Assembly: GCA_036346405.1 (NCBI GenBank)
Contig: CM070566.1
Coordinates: 12,085,533 to 12,149,532, forward strand
Direction of reading: 5' to 3'
Length of the DNA: 64,000 nt
From: Phyllostachys edulis
Lineage: Eukaryota; Streptophyta; Magnoliopsida; Poales; Poaceae
A model generated the notes under the pieces. It was not told the origin of the DNA. It saw only the letters and a list, made by a program, of their open reading frames with translations, and did no database searches. Each line of letters starts with the position of its first letter. The first letter of the stretch is position 1. The translations under genes were made by a program, and so were the position numbers. Positions 33,000-43,366 of the stretch are shown here, piece by piece.

Positions 33000-33842
33000 T
33001 AATATCTGGTCGTGTCGTAGTCAAGTATAACAAGCTTCCAGCTAAACTTCTGTAAACTGTCGAACCTGCTCTATTTGCTCCATCTTCTATTTTCTGTTTC
33101 TCGTTTGGCATCAAAGGGGTCGTAACTGATTTGTAGTCATGCATTTTAAATTTCATCAAAATATTTTCTGCGTATTTTTTTCTGAGATATGAAAATGTCA
33201 TTATCATTTTGGCATATTTCTATACCTAGAAAATAATGTAGCAAGCCGAGATCACTCACTTCATATGTCTCCATCATATCCTTTTTGAATTCTTGTATCA
33301 TCTTTTCACAATTACCTATATATATCAAGTCATCAACATATAACGAGATAACTAATATATCCATACCTCTTTTCTTGATATATAAGGTAGGCTCGCTCTT
33401 GCTTCTCTCAAATTCTTTCTGCATGAAGTACTTGTTGATTTGACTGTACCACGCTCTCGGTGAGCTTGAACACCTTGTTTTCTCCCCCTTCAACTAAAAA
33501 TCCTTCTGGCTGCTCGACATAAATCTCTTCTTCGAGATAGCCATTTAAAAATGCCGATTTAACATCAAGTTGATATAACTTCTACTTCTTTTGAGCTACT
33601 AGAGCAATAACTGTTCGTATTGTCTCTAGCCTTGCAACTGGAGCATATGTCTCATAGTAGTCAACACCAGGCTTTTGTTTAAAGCCTTTTACCACATGTC
33701 TTGTTTTATATTTTTGAATTGAGCCATCTGGATTTAACTTTGACTTATAAACCCATTTGACTCTAATAACTTCTTGATTCTTGGGTCGATCAACTATCTC
33801 CCAAGTGTTGTTCTTCTCAATCATATGAATCTCATCTTCCAT
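33000..33842 (-). pseudogene. pol: copia B reverse transcriptase
   Basis: 33842-33582 is open: NNTWEIVDRPKNQEVIRVKW, VYKSKLNPDGSIQKYKTRHV and YYETYAPVARLETIRTVIAL. After a TAG it continues LYQLDVKSAFLNGYLEEEIY. 33493-33146 gives SLYVDDLIYIGN (YVDD active site) and GLLHYFLGIEI. The frame to 33000 ends YLTTTRPDIMCAS, where the LINE begins. One stop and one frameshift are visible. Confidence 0.85.
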
Positions 33843-35098
33843 GGCGTTTACCCAATTTTGGTGCTTTTCTGCTTCTTTGAAGCTTTGTGGTTCAACAACA
33901 GAGTAATCACATGACTCATATATTTCTCTGCCAGACTCCTTACTCGTCGTGGAGCTGATTCCGGCGTACTCAACTGCTCACTAGCACTCAGGCTTGAGCT
34001 AGAACTCGAGTTTGAACTCGAACTTGAGTCATCTTGACTTGGAGCATCACCTTGCTCCTGTTGCTCAACCGAAACTTGCGGTTGGCCTAGTGAGATAACC
34101 GTTGTTGGTATTATCTGATTCTTTTGAATCTTAGCTGCTTCCCGATCCTAGGAAGCCTTCTCATCAAAGATCATATCTCTATTGATTATGATCTTCTTCT
34201 TTTCCAAGTGATAAAGCCGATATCCTTTAGTGCCATCAGCATAGCTGACAAATATACAACGGACAATCTTATCATCAAATTTAACTCGCCTTTGAGATGG
34301 TACTTGGGCATAACAAATAGAACCAAATACCTTCATATGACTAATTACTGGCTTCTGACCATACCATGCTTCAAATGGTGTGCGATTTAGAACTGCCTTT
34401 GTTGGGCTTCTATTCAAAATATAAACTGTTGTATTCACAACTTCTGCCCAAAATGATTTAGGCATACCTTTCTCTTTTAACATAGAATTTTCCATATCAT
34501 TAATTGTCCGATTCTTTCTTTCAGCAACACCATTTTGTTGAGGACTGTAGGCTACTGTCAATTGCCTTCTAATACCAATATTATCACAATATTTCTCGAA
34601 TTCTTTTGAGATATACTCACCACCTTGACCACTGCGAAGTACTTTAATTTTTCAATTGCTTTGATTTTCCACTATAGCCTTGAATTTCTTAAACACTTCT
34701 AGTGCTTCTAACTTTTCTCTTAGAAAATAAACCCATGTCATCCTTGTATAATCATCAATAAAAGTGATAAAATATCAATTCTTGCCTTGACATAGTTGGT
34801 ATTTTTCCGACAATATCACTGCACTAACTCCAAAGGTGCACGCTGCTCATAAACTCCTTCATGTGGAAAAAGATGCCCTAATTTGTTTGCCAAAAATACA
34901 ACCTTCACATAGATCAGATTTTAAATTAATGAATGATAAACCTTGTACCATACCTTTGGTTCTAAGCAGTTTCAAGGCTTTGTAGTTGAGATTGCCAAAC
35001 CTCTTATGCCATAATTCAGAGTTATCACCAACCTCACTTCGTAAAGCCAATTGAGTAGGATAACTCATTTTTAAAGAAAAATTCCTATTTTTCTCCAT
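33843..35098 (-). pseudogene. pol: copia B integrase
   Basis: SELWHKRFGNLNYKALKLLR and LCEGCIFGKQ (35098-34859) form the His-His-Cys-Cys zinc region. A decayed part with VLRSGQGGEYISKEFEKYC (D to G at the second catalytic position) follows. The open stretch 34561-34148 begins VAYSPQQNGVAERKNRTIND (catalytic Glu) and includes RTPFEAWYGQKPVISHMKVF. A Ser-rich linker (34080-33950) leads to reverse transcriptase. Confidence 0.8.
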
Positions 35099-35564
35099 AT
35101 TTCGCCTTTGCTATAAGGCGGTTCCCTTTCTTGCAATCTAGGATCCTGCAAGAGAAATCTTCAAAGTGAACAGCGTACCCATGTTCTAGCAATTGCCCAA
35201 CACCTAGCAAATTCTGCTTTAAATCGAGTACCAATAAAACTTCTCGAATAAATTTTTGACCATCTTCCATTTGGACAGCTATACAGCCCTTACCTTCAGA
35301 TTGGGCTAAAGAACCATTTCCCATGCGAATCTTTGCCTGATATGATGGGTCAATATCTTGAAATATATCCCGATTGGAAGACATACGGTTTGTACAACCA
35401 CTGTTCATAATCCAAGTATCCTCTTTTTCATCTTGGACAATTTGGCAAGAATAAACTGCCCCTTCTGAGTTTTCCTCTTCTTCTGAAAAATTTGCCCGAT
35501 TGTTCTCTCGGGTTCTACAATATTTGGCAATGTGTCCTTGCCTTTTGCATTTATTGCAAGTCAT
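35085..35564 (-). pseudogene. pol: copia B zinc knuckle and protease
   Basis: Starts in CNKCKRQGHIAKYC, a complete CCHC knuckle. The protease reads WIMNSGCTNRMSSNRDIF: the usual Asp of D-S-G is Asn, so the active site is lost. It continues RMGNGSLAQSEGKGCI and LKQNLLGVGQLLEHGY to the pre-integrase segment. 159 residues are open. Confidence 0.85.
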
Positions 35565-36406
35565 CTTCTTCCAGCACCTATCTGTAGTGTGACTGGACTT
35601 TTTTTACAAATATCACACCAAAATTTAGAACTAGTCGTACATTTTTCTCTTTTATCTTCGGTTGGCTTCTTCTGCATATCTTTATTTGGATCACCTCTTC
35701 TTTGATAATTTCCACCATTTCTTGAATTGTAGGATTTGAAACTCAGCTTTGAGCGGAAGGCGCTTTCAACTGAACTCCCTGCTCGCTGTAGCTTCCTTTC
35801 TTCATGAGATTCTAATGAACTCATTAGTTGTTGCACAGTGAGGGTCGCCAAATCCTTCGACTCCTCAACTGCAGCAACAATATACTCAAACTTTTCTGGT
35901 AAACTAATCAAAATTTTCTCAACAATCCTTTGATCAGTAATCTCTTCACCGTAGGTGCGCATCTGATTCATCACTTGGATAACCCTCGAGAAGTAATCAT
36001 TTATCTTCTCAGACTCCTTCATCTGCAGATTTTGAAACTTCCTTCGCAAAGTTTGTAGCTTTACGGCTAAAACTTTTGCGGAACCTTGAAACTCCTCCTT
36101 TAGCATGTCCCAAGCTTCCTTTGACTTCTTGGCGCCAATAATCCGCAGAAACAAACTTTTCGCAACACCTTGTTGAACCAGAAACAAGATCTTGGCGTCC
36201 GTCATCTAGTTCTCAGCCAGAGTTTTCTTCTGCTCTGGTGAAAGAACATCTTCAGCAGTATACTCTTTGTAGCCATTCTCCACAATATCCCACAATCCTT
36301 GCGACAGTAGCAGCGTCCGCATCTTGATGTTCCACATATCGTAATTCTCTCATGAGAATACGGGAATCATCGACTGCGCCATTCCGACACCCGAACTCGA
36401 AGCCAT
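35561..36406 (-). pseudogene. gag: copia B gag
   Basis: ATG at 36406 gives MASSSGVGMAQSMIPVFS, a TGA, then ENYDMWNIKMRTLLLSQGLW. The 214-residue open part (36205-35561) contains KEAWDMLKEEFQGSAKVLAV and LPEKFEYIVAAVEESKDLAT, the UBN2-type Gag of plant copia elements. Two early stops interrupt it. Confidence 0.85.
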
Positions 36407-36484
36407 AATCTCGGCTCCGACAAATAACACGAACACGCCAAGGCTACTCCGCTTCACGCCTTCGAACACAGGGCTCGATACAGT

Positions 36485-36838
36485 TGTTGGAGAATTTAGC
36501 TCAAGAAGCAATGAGACAGAGGAATAAGAAACAGAGGAGTGTAATTTTCAAACTCTCATATATTTCATTAATCTCATATCTCACATAAGAATTGCCTTAC
36601 AAAAGATGAGTACATGTCCTTTTATAGGACTTTCAAACCGACATCACTAACGGACTCTCTAAAACCGACTCATGCAAACTAATATTGTCTATTGTTTACA
36701 ACTCATCTTTAGCTAAGTGCTAGTTGTGTGCACTGGCTCTTCGCCGACTTGACTCCTTGGCTTATACGGTAGCAGCAGCTAGATGCTTCACCAAGAGTCA
36801 TTGCCGACATGCATCACTAGATGCTTCTCCAAGCATGC
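36485..36838 (-). repeat. copia B 5' LTR, truncated
   Basis: 354 of 420 bp remain (plus strand TGTTGGAGAATTT to CTCCAAGCATGC). F-box 2 sequence begins directly after. The adjoining primer-site position (about 36466-36484, minus CTGTATCGAGCC) is a poor match to the usual TGGTATCAGAGC. Confidence 0.85.
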
Positions 36839-37525
36839 CGGCCACTTCTGCGGATTTGGGTACCGCTCGTAGACCAAGAACCACGGACGGTGTTCTCGTG
36901 CGAGATCTGCGATCGCTATCCTATTGGCAAAATTTATGTCCTGTTGATTCCACGACGGTGGTGGCTTTCGATGTGGACGACGAGACAGCTATCCCCATTG
37001 CGCTGCCTTCAGGCTCCCTCCAGCACTCGAATCTGATGGAGATATGGGGCAGCTTGTGCATGTGTCGCCATGTGGCACAGCGAGCCAAGTACGAAGACCG
37101 TGGTCTGGGCGCTCACGGCGGATCACCGGGGGGAGCGACGGTGTACGCTCATCGACGTCTATCCTCTGCTCAGCGCGTGGGACTGCGACGGTGCTCTGTT
37201 CGCATTGCTTTGCAGGCACAGCGTCCGCTTACACGAATACGACCTCCACCAGGAGACGGCAGCAAGAGCATCTCTGAATAAACTGCGCTATTGTAGGTTC
37301 TGCCGGGGTTACCAACCGACGCTCATATCTCCGGCGAGCGTTTTCCAAGATGGCCCGTGCTCCGGCGGGCGACGGCGGACGCGCTGCATGTGCCATTCCC
37401 GGTCTGGCCCATGTAGGCATCCTGGGAATGCTGCCGCAACAACACAGGCACCACACCAAGAACTGGTGCGGTTGGTGGGGGTGATACAGAAGCTGCCGGC
37501 AGAGTTCACGATCTCTGCCCGGTAA
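36839..37525 (+). pseudogene. F-box protein gene 2, piece 2 (associated domain and C-terminus)
   Basis: Reads VDQEPRTVFSCEICDRYP, then in another frame STTVVAFDVDDETAIPIALP, SGS, NLMEIWGSLC, and later VWALTADHRGERRCTLIDVY, AWDCDGALFALLCRHSVRLH and QELVRLVGVIQKLPAEFTIS with a stop at 37525. It corresponds to pieces 3 and 4 of F-box 1 and shows that those two were contiguous before copia C inserted. At least three frameshifts occur. The DNA between RYM (27088) and the start here is missing relative to F-box 1. Confidence 0.75.
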
Positions 37526-37975
37526 CCGGCGGTCACCGGAAATCTCACCCCCTCCACCACATGCATGCCGTGAATTCATGGGGGGTACAGCTGTACCTTT
37601 AAATTTTTTGGGAAAATACATGTTATATATAGTGTATATATACATGTAATAAATTTTGATACGGTCAATGATATTTTGTGATTATATGTTAGTGTTAGAT
37701 TGTATGTCAGTATGTAAAATTGTATAGAATATGTATTATGTAGAAGAATAGTTAGTAGTGAGTTAGTCACGAGAAAGTAGAATTATGTGTTACTTAAGTT
37801 CACACCCTCATAGTGAAAATCCTTGCTTTGACACTAGGAAGTCTGTCTTCTCAAAACCATTTGTAGCATTAAGCGGATCGCCATCAGGGGCGTGTAAAGT
37901 TTTAGTTGTTCTAACACCGATGGTGTTAATTGGGCCGTCATTGGTACTGAGGGCACTAGCCTTGGGCAGATATGG
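37526..37975. other. intergenic, no gene seen
   Basis: AT-rich, with GGGGTACAGCTGTACC palindrome near 37580. It ends in TATGG (37971-37975), the target duplication of the Reina-like element. Confidence 0.5.
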
Positions 37976-38312
37976 TGTCATGACCCCTGTTGTATTGGCG
38001 TGGAAGAAAGACTCAGGTGAGAGAAGGATTGGGCAACGGAAGCGTCATCCTAATGCTCGTTATGTTTCCAGTGAATGGGCTGTGTGATGGGCCGGCTGAA
38101 GCAAGCGTCGTTGGAGTCTAGGACTTTTTGTCGGTTTATAAATAGTGCGTCGACCCCATTGTAGCGGGTGTGAAATGTAAAGACAGAATATCTGCTCTTC
38201 CTTTCTGTTCTATCCCCCTCCTTTTCTTTCCAGAACTGAATCCTCCCTCCTTCCCCAATACTCTCATACAAATACTTGTTGATAATACCAGCTGCGATTT
38301 GGGTACATAACA
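37976..38312 (+). repeat. Reina-like 5' LTR
   Basis: TGTCATGACCCC to TACATAACA. TATAAATA at 38137-38144 is the probable promoter core. Confidence 0.97.
38137..38144 (+). promoter_or_regulatory. LTR TATA box
   Basis: TATAAATA, about 160 bp into the LTR, also present in the 3' LTR. Confidence 0.75.
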
Positions 38313-38315
38313 AAT

Positions 38316-38327
38316 TGGTATTAGAGC
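38316..38327 (+). promoter_or_regulatory. primer binding site of Reina-like element
   Basis: TGGTATTAGAGC, one mismatch to the initiator-Met tRNA complement, three bases after the LTR. Confidence 0.9.
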
Positions 38328-38399
38328 ACCGATCCTTGCACCCGGTTCAGTCTGGAGGAACCACGGTATCGGACCCGAGCCCAGGAGAAATCACAGGCT

Positions 38400-41300
38400 A
38401 TGGAGCAAGAGATGGCATCTCTTACCAGGGCGATCCAAACACTGGTTGAGTCGATGGCGGAGATCAAGCCGGTGGTGCTAGAACTAAAAGATTGGAAACC
38501 GACGGTGGCTTCGTCAATAGAAGCACTGCGTGGTGAGGTTGGGGTTCTGCGGAATCAAGTGCAGCAGATGACCCGGGAGGCGGTGCCAGCATCACAAGCA
38601 GTAGAAAGGCCTCCCTTGTTACCGATTCCGGCACATCTGAAACCCCTAGAACCAAAGGAAGAGGATGAACTCGGCCCACGGGTAAGCGGCGTCAGTCCAA
38701 CGACCCAAAAATGGGGAAAGGCAGGGGGAGATCCCGTCCCGGAATCATCATCGGGCAATGGTATGTTTGGTGCATATCCCTTACCTGCACCTCCCTTGGA
38801 TGCGAGAACCCATCAATATCATTCAGCCGTGCCGAAATTGGATTTCCCCAAATTCGATGGAGAAAATCCAAAGGCATGGAAACTAAAATGTGAAGTGTAT
38901 TTTCGGGTTTGTGGGACTCGACCAGATTTGTGGATCAGCATAGCAACAATGCATTTCGGAGGTAGCGCTGTGTTGTGGCTGCATTCCACTCAAGCCCATG
39001 TTGTGTGCACCAGATGGGAAGAGTTTACACATGCTGTCTGTTTGCGTTTTGGCCGAGAAGAGTTTCAGCAGCAACTCCGTCAATTCAACTGTCTCAAGCA
39101 AAGTGGAACGGTCATGGAATTCGCGGAGAAGTTCAATGAAGCGATGCAGAATTTGATTGCTCATCATACTTGGGACCCTATGTTCTTTGTTACTCAGTTC
39201 ACAGATGGACTAAGGAATGAAATCAGATCAGCGGTGATTCTTCACCAACCGAAGAACCTGGATATGGCAGTTTCTCTAGCCTGCCTACAGGAGGAGGTAC
39301 TGGAAACCACCCGACGAGAGGCACGCCGACCCGAATTTGTGCCAGGAGGAAAACCGATTCCACGTACTGCATTACCCTTACCTGTTCCCCCTGGACGACC
39401 CTCGGGCAACAGCGGTTACCGAGCGGATGATAGGAGAGGAGTAGATGGTGCACGAGCAAATGAACCGGATGACCGGATTTCAGCTCTCAGGGCTTACCGG
39501 CGAGCTAAGGGGTTGTGTCACACTTGTGGGGAGAAATGGAGCCATGAACATCGCTGCGGACCTACCATACAACTTCACGTGGTTCAAGAGATGTGGGATT
39601 TGTGCCATGAAGCTATCCCGGAAACAGCACTTTCAGAAGGGGAGGCTTCGACAGGAGAAGAAGTTTTGGCTATTTCAGCAGCAGCAGTGAAAGGGGCTGA
39701 CCTGGTGAAAACAGTGAGACTTAAAGGGGAGGTCCAAGGAATTGGGGCACTCATCCTGATTGACTCTGGTAGTACCCATAGTTTTGTGGGTGAAGCTCTA
39801 GCCAAAAGGCTGAAAGGAGGACAGAAATCTCTGAGAGCCATCCAAGTGAAAATTGCAGATGGTGGTATTTTGACTAGTAATGAGGTGTTTCCTGAGTGCA
39901 AGTGGCAAGTGCAAGGAGTGAAATTCAGCACTGAACTGAAGGTCTTGGCACTTGGTGGGTATGATCTCATTGTGGGAATGGACTGGTTGGAGCAAAATAG
40001 TCCAATGACCGTGCATTGGCGCAAGAAGACCCTTACCTTTTTATACCAGGGCAAGTGGGTGGTCCTAAGGGGGTTAAAAGAGGGACCTCCTAAAGGAGGG
40101 TTGAGTATAGTGGCAGCAGATCAATTAATTCCTGAGGACCGAGTCTACTTATGCTCAGTCCAAACTGAACCAAGTCCGGTGTCCGATACTATTCAACATC
40201 TTTTGTCAAATTTTGCCGATGTTTTTGAGGAACCTCAAGGTCTGCCGCCGAGACGGGAGTTTGACCATACTATTCCTTTACAGCCCGGAGCCCAACCGAT
40301 TAACATCCGGCCATACCGATATAGGCCAGCCCAGAAGGACGAGATTGAAAAGCAAGTGGAGGAAATGCTTAAGCAAGGTGTGATTCGGCACAGCTCCAGC
40401 CCTTTCTCCTCACCTGTTCTGCTAGTTCCAAAAAAAGATGGGACTTGGAGATTTTGTATTGACTACCGACACCTTAATGCCATCACGGTGAAGAACCGTT
40501 ATCCCATGCCAATCATTGAGGAACTATTGGATGAGTTAGCCGGCTCGCAGTGGTTTTTGAGTTTGGATTTGCGGGCGGGATACCATCAAATCCGAATGAG
40601 GCCGGAAGATGAATACAAGACCGCCTTCAAAACGCATCAAGGGCACTATGAATTTAGAGTGATGCCTTATGGCTTAACCAATGCTCCAGCTACATTTCAG
40701 GGATTGATGAATGTCATTTTGGGTCCATATTTGCGCCGAGGAGTATTAGTCTTCATCGATGACATATTGGTATACAGTCATACCCTGGAAGCTCATGTTA
40801 CTAGACTGCAACAAGTGCTGGAAACACTGAGACGACATGGGCTAAAGATCAAGCAATCCAAGTGTGCGTTTGCTCAAAGACAATTGCGTTACCTAGGCCA
40901 TATTGTCAGTCAAGAGGGAGTGGCCACAGATCCCAAAAACATCTCGGCTGTTCAGGAGTGGCCTACACCGACTAATGTCAAGCAGGTGCGCGGATTCTTA
41001 GGCTTGTCAGGCTATTATAGGAAGTTTGTCCGCAACTTCGGATTGATAAGCCGCCCGCTCACTGAGTTGCTCCGGAAGAATGCTGTGTTTGTTTGGACGT
41101 TGGACAAGGAGGCTGCCTTCCAAGCTCTAAAAAAGGCTTTGATGACAGCGCCAGTGCTGGTCTTGCCCGACTTCTCTCAGGAGTTCGTGGTGGAAACGGA
41201 TGCGTCGGACAAAGGTGTGGGAGCGGTGCTAATGCAAAACCAACACCCAGTGGCTTATCTTAGTAGGGCATTGGGGCCACGAGCACAAGGATTGTCGACG

Positions 41301-43037
41301 TACGAGAAGGAGGGGTTGGCAATTCTGCTGGCTGTGGAGCACTGGCGCACATACTTGCAAACGAGGGAATTTGTGATTCGGACAGACCAGTGTAGTCTTG
41401 TGCATTTGGGAGATCAGCAACTGAACACTCCGTGGCAACAGAAGGTTATGACTAAGTTGCTTGGCTTACAGTACAAAATTGTGTACAAGCCCGGCCTCAC
41501 TAATCGAGCTGCGGATGCATTATCGCGGAGGGAACCAGGACCAAATGGGGAGGTCATCGTGATATCCACGGTCGTACCTGATTGGATGGAGTCAATCACA
41601 CAAGGGTATCTGCAGGATCCACAAGCTAGCAAATTGCTCAAGGATTTAACTGTTTCGGGAAATGGCACGGGCAAATTCCAATTAAAGGACGGCATACTCA
41701 AGTTGGGCGATAGAGTATGGGTGCGAAACAATGTGACTGCCCAACGCAATATTTTGAGCTCGTTACATTCCAGTGCGATTGGTGGGCATTCTGGTTTCCA
41801 GGTCACCTATCACAGGATTCGGAAGCTTTTTGCATGGCCGGGAATCAAACGCAGCGTCCGCGAGTTTGTCGAACAATGCTCTGTGTGTAAGCAAGCTAAG
41901 GTGGAGCATGTGAGATACCCAGGTCTGCTCCAACCATTGCCGGTCCCAGATCATGCTTGGCAAGTTATCTCTATGGATTTTATCGAAGGATTGCCGCGGT
42001 CTACAGGCTTCAACTGTATTATGGTGATTGTTGACAAATTCTCTAAGTATGCACATTTCTTAGGGCTGGCACATCCTTTCACCGCCTTTCAGGTAGCCCA
42101 ATTGTTCATGCAACAAGTGTTCAAACTTCATGGGTTGCCACAATCCATTATTTCAGACAGGGACCGAGTGTTCACTAGCTCTTTGTGGAAAGAATTATTT
42201 CGGGCAGTTCAAACCCAGCTGCGCATGAGCACGGCGTATCATCCGCAGATGGATGGGCAAACGGAACGGGTTAACCAGTGTGTGGAAGCATATTTGAGGT
42301 GTTTTGTTCATGCATGCCCTACCAAATGGTTCCATTGGTTAGCCTTATCAAAATATTGGTACAACACATCATTACATTCGACCTTGGGAAAATCCCCTTT
42401 TGAGGTTCTGTATGGGTACACTCCAAGGCATTTCGGCATTCGTGATACTGCAGTGTGTCACAATCCAGAACTGTCAGAATGGCTGAAGGAGCGCAAGTTG
42501 ATGACCGAACTTTTGAAACAGCACCTCAACAGGGCAAACCAATACATGAAAACACAAGCCGACAAGAAGAGGTCAGACCAAACATTTCAGGAAGATGATT
42601 GGGTGTATTTAAAACTCCAGCCATATGTTCAGAGTTCCATCGCAGGGCGAGCTAATCACAAATTGGCTTTTCGTTACTTTGGCCCTTTTCAAGTGGAGAA
42701 GAGAATTGGACCTGTAGCGTACAAGCTCAAGCTACCTGCTACATCGGCAATTCACCCTGTGATTCACGTTTCACAACTCCGGAAGGCTATCCCACCATCG
42801 AGCATGGTCCAACCTGAACTTCCCAGTGATACTGATGATCTTCGTGTTCCAGTTCGGATACTACGCCAGCGTCTCAGAGACAAGGGGACAACTTCAACCA
42901 CCCAGGTACAAGTACAGTGGTCAGGAACCCCTACTTCGACCCCAACTTGGGAGGACATGGATGATCTGCGACTCTGTTTTCCGCAGGCGCCAGCTTGGGG
43001 ACAAGCTGTTGCTAAAGGGGGGGGGGAAATGTCATGA
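38400..43037 (+). CDS. gag-pol: Ty3/gypsy Gag-Pol polyprotein
   Basis: 1545 residues without a stop. Domains in order: coiled-coil-like N-terminus (1-60); retrotransposon Gag (about 145-310, PKLDFPKFDGENPKAW); CCHC-like knuckle near 372-385 (CHTCGEKWSHEHRC); aspartic protease with IDSGSTHSF near 454; reverse transcriptase (VPKKDGTWRFCIDYR near 677, active site FIDDILVYS near 785, so F-I-D-D in place of Y-x-D-D); RNase H (VETDASDKGVGAVL near 930); integrase zinc region (GGHSGFQVTYHRI...CSVCKQ, 1125-1165); catalytic Asp near 1192 (MDFIEG), Asp near 1253 (SDRDRV) and Glu near 1287 (DGQTERVN), a D-D-35-E spacing; and a C-terminal chromodomain-like stretch with VQVQWSGTPTSTPTWEDMDD. The start is the first ATG after the PBS. 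Gag and Pol share one frame. It copies and integrates the element. All key residues are present, so activity is possible but untested. Confidence 0.97.
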   Translation: MEQEMASLTRAIQTLVESMAEIKPVVLELKDWKPTVASSIEALRGEVGVLRNQVQQMTREAVPASQAVERPPLLPIPAHLKPLEPKEEDELGPRVSGVSPTTQKWGKAGGDPVPESSSGNGMFGAYPLPAPPLDARTHQYHSAVPKLDFPKFDGENPKAWKLKCEVYFRVCGTRPDLWISIATMHFGGSAVLWLHSTQAHVVCTRWEEFTHAVCLRFGREEFQQQLRQFNCLKQSGTVMEFAEKFNEAMQNLIAHHTWDPMFFVTQFTDGLRNEIRSAVILHQPKNLDMAVSLACLQEEVLETTRREARRPEFVPGGKPIPRTALPLPVPPGRPSGNSGYRADDRRGVDGARANEPDDRISALRAYRRAKGLCHTCGEKWSHEHRCGPTIQLHVVQEMWDLCHEAIPETALSEGEASTGEEVLAISAAAVKGADLVKTVRLKGEVQGIGALILIDSGSTHSFVGEALAKRLKGGQKSLRAIQVKIADGGILTSNEVFPECKWQVQGVKFSTELKVLALGGYDLIVGMDWLEQNSPMTVHWRKKTLTFLYQGKWVVLRGLKEGPPKGGLSIVAADQLIPEDRVYLCSVQTEPSPVSDTIQHLLSNFADVFEEPQGLPPRREFDHTIPLQPGAQPINIRPYRYRPAQKDEIEKQVEEMLKQGVIRHSSSPFSSPVLLVPKKDGTWRFCIDYRHLNAITVKNRYPMPIIEELLDELAGSQWFLSLDLRAGYHQIRMRPEDEYKTAFKTHQGHYEFRVMPYGLTNAPATFQGLMNVILGPYLRRGVLVFIDDILVYSHTLEAHVTRLQQVLETLRRHGLKIKQSKCAFAQRQLRYLGHIVSQEGVATDPKNISAVQEWPTPTNVKQVRGFLGLSGYYRKFVRNFGLISRPLTELLRKNAVFVWTLDKEAAFQALKKALMTAPVLVLPDFSQEFVVETDASDKGVGAVLMQNQHPVAYLSRALGPRAQGLSTYEKEGLAILLAVEHWRTYLQTREFVIRTDQCSLVHLGDQQLNTPWQQKVMTKLLGLQYKIVYKPGLTNRAADALSRREPGPNGEVIVISTVVPDWMESITQGYLQDPQASKLLKDLTVSGNGTGKFQLKDGILKLGDRVWVRNNVTAQRNILSSLHSSAIGGHSGFQVTYHRIRKLFAWPGIKRSVREFVEQCSVCKQAKVEHVRYPGLLQPLPVPDHAWQVISMDFIEGLPRSTGFNCIMVIVDKFSKYAHFLGLAHPFTAFQVAQLFMQQVFKLHGLPQSIISDRDRVFTSSLWKELFRAVQTQLRMSTAYHPQMDGQTERVNQCVEAYLRCFVHACPTKWFHWLALSKYWYNTSLHSTLGKSPFEVLYGYTPRHFGIRDTAVCHNPELSEWLKERKLMTELLKQHLNRANQYMKTQADKKRSDQTFQEDDWVYLKLQPYVQSSIAGRANHKLAFRYFGPFQVEKRIGPVAYKLKLPATSAIHPVIHVSQLRKAIPPSSMVQPELPSDTDDLRVPVRILRQRLRDKGTTSTTQVQVQWSGTPTSTPTWEDMDDLRLCFPQAPAWGQAVAKGGGEMS
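43014..43029 (+). promoter_or_regulatory. polypurine tract of Reina-like element
   Basis: AAA, ten G, AAA immediately before the 3' LTR. It overlaps the last codons of Gag-Pol. Confidence 0.95.
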
Positions 43038-43366
43038 CCCCTGTTGTATCGGCGTGGAAGAAAGACTCAGGCGAGAGAAGGATTGGGCAACGGAAGCGTC
43101 ATCCTAATGCTCGTTATGTTTCCAGTGAATGGGCTGTGTGATGGGCCAGCTGAAGCAAGCGTCGTTGGAGTCCAGGACTTTTTGTCGGTTTATAAATAGT
43201 GTGTCGACCCCATTGTAGCGGGTGTGAAATGTAAAGACAGAATATTTGCTCTTCCTTTCTGTTCTATCCCCCTCCTTTTCTTTCCAGAACTGAATCCTCC
43301 CTCCTTCCCCAATACTCTCATACAAATACTTGTTGATAATACCAGCTGCGATTTGGGTACATAACA
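43030..43366 (+). repeat. Reina-like 3' LTR
   Basis: 337 bp, followed by TATGG (43367-43371). The stop codon of Gag-Pol lies inside its first eight bases. Confidence 0.97.

Larger units (their letters stand above)
27089..36838 (-). mobile_element. Ty1/copia element B, hosting a LINE
   Basis: Minus-strand order is 5' LTR (36485-36838, truncated), gag (36406-35561), zinc knuckle and protease, integrase (35098-34150), reverse transcriptase (33842-33000), LINE insertion, RNase H (28073-27524), PPT (27521-27509) and 3' LTR (27089-27508). The shared 354 bp of the LTRs differ at about 16 sites (4.5%). It splits F-box 2. The 5' LTR has lost 66 bp and about 300 bp of the adjoining F-box gene is also missing, so one deletion took both. 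Confidence 0.9.
37976..43366 (+). mobile_element. Ty3/gypsy chromovirus (Reina-like), structurally complete
   Basis: 5391 bp. Identical-length 337 bp LTRs (37976-38312 and 43030-43366), target duplication TATGG on both sides, PBS (38316-38327), polypurine tract (43014-43029) and one uninterrupted Gag-Pol frame. The LTRs differ at six sites (1.8%), all transitions, so the insertion is the youngest datable one here. Short LTRs, compact size and a C-terminal chromodomain-like segment followed by PAWGQA fit the Reina clade. Confidence 0.97.
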
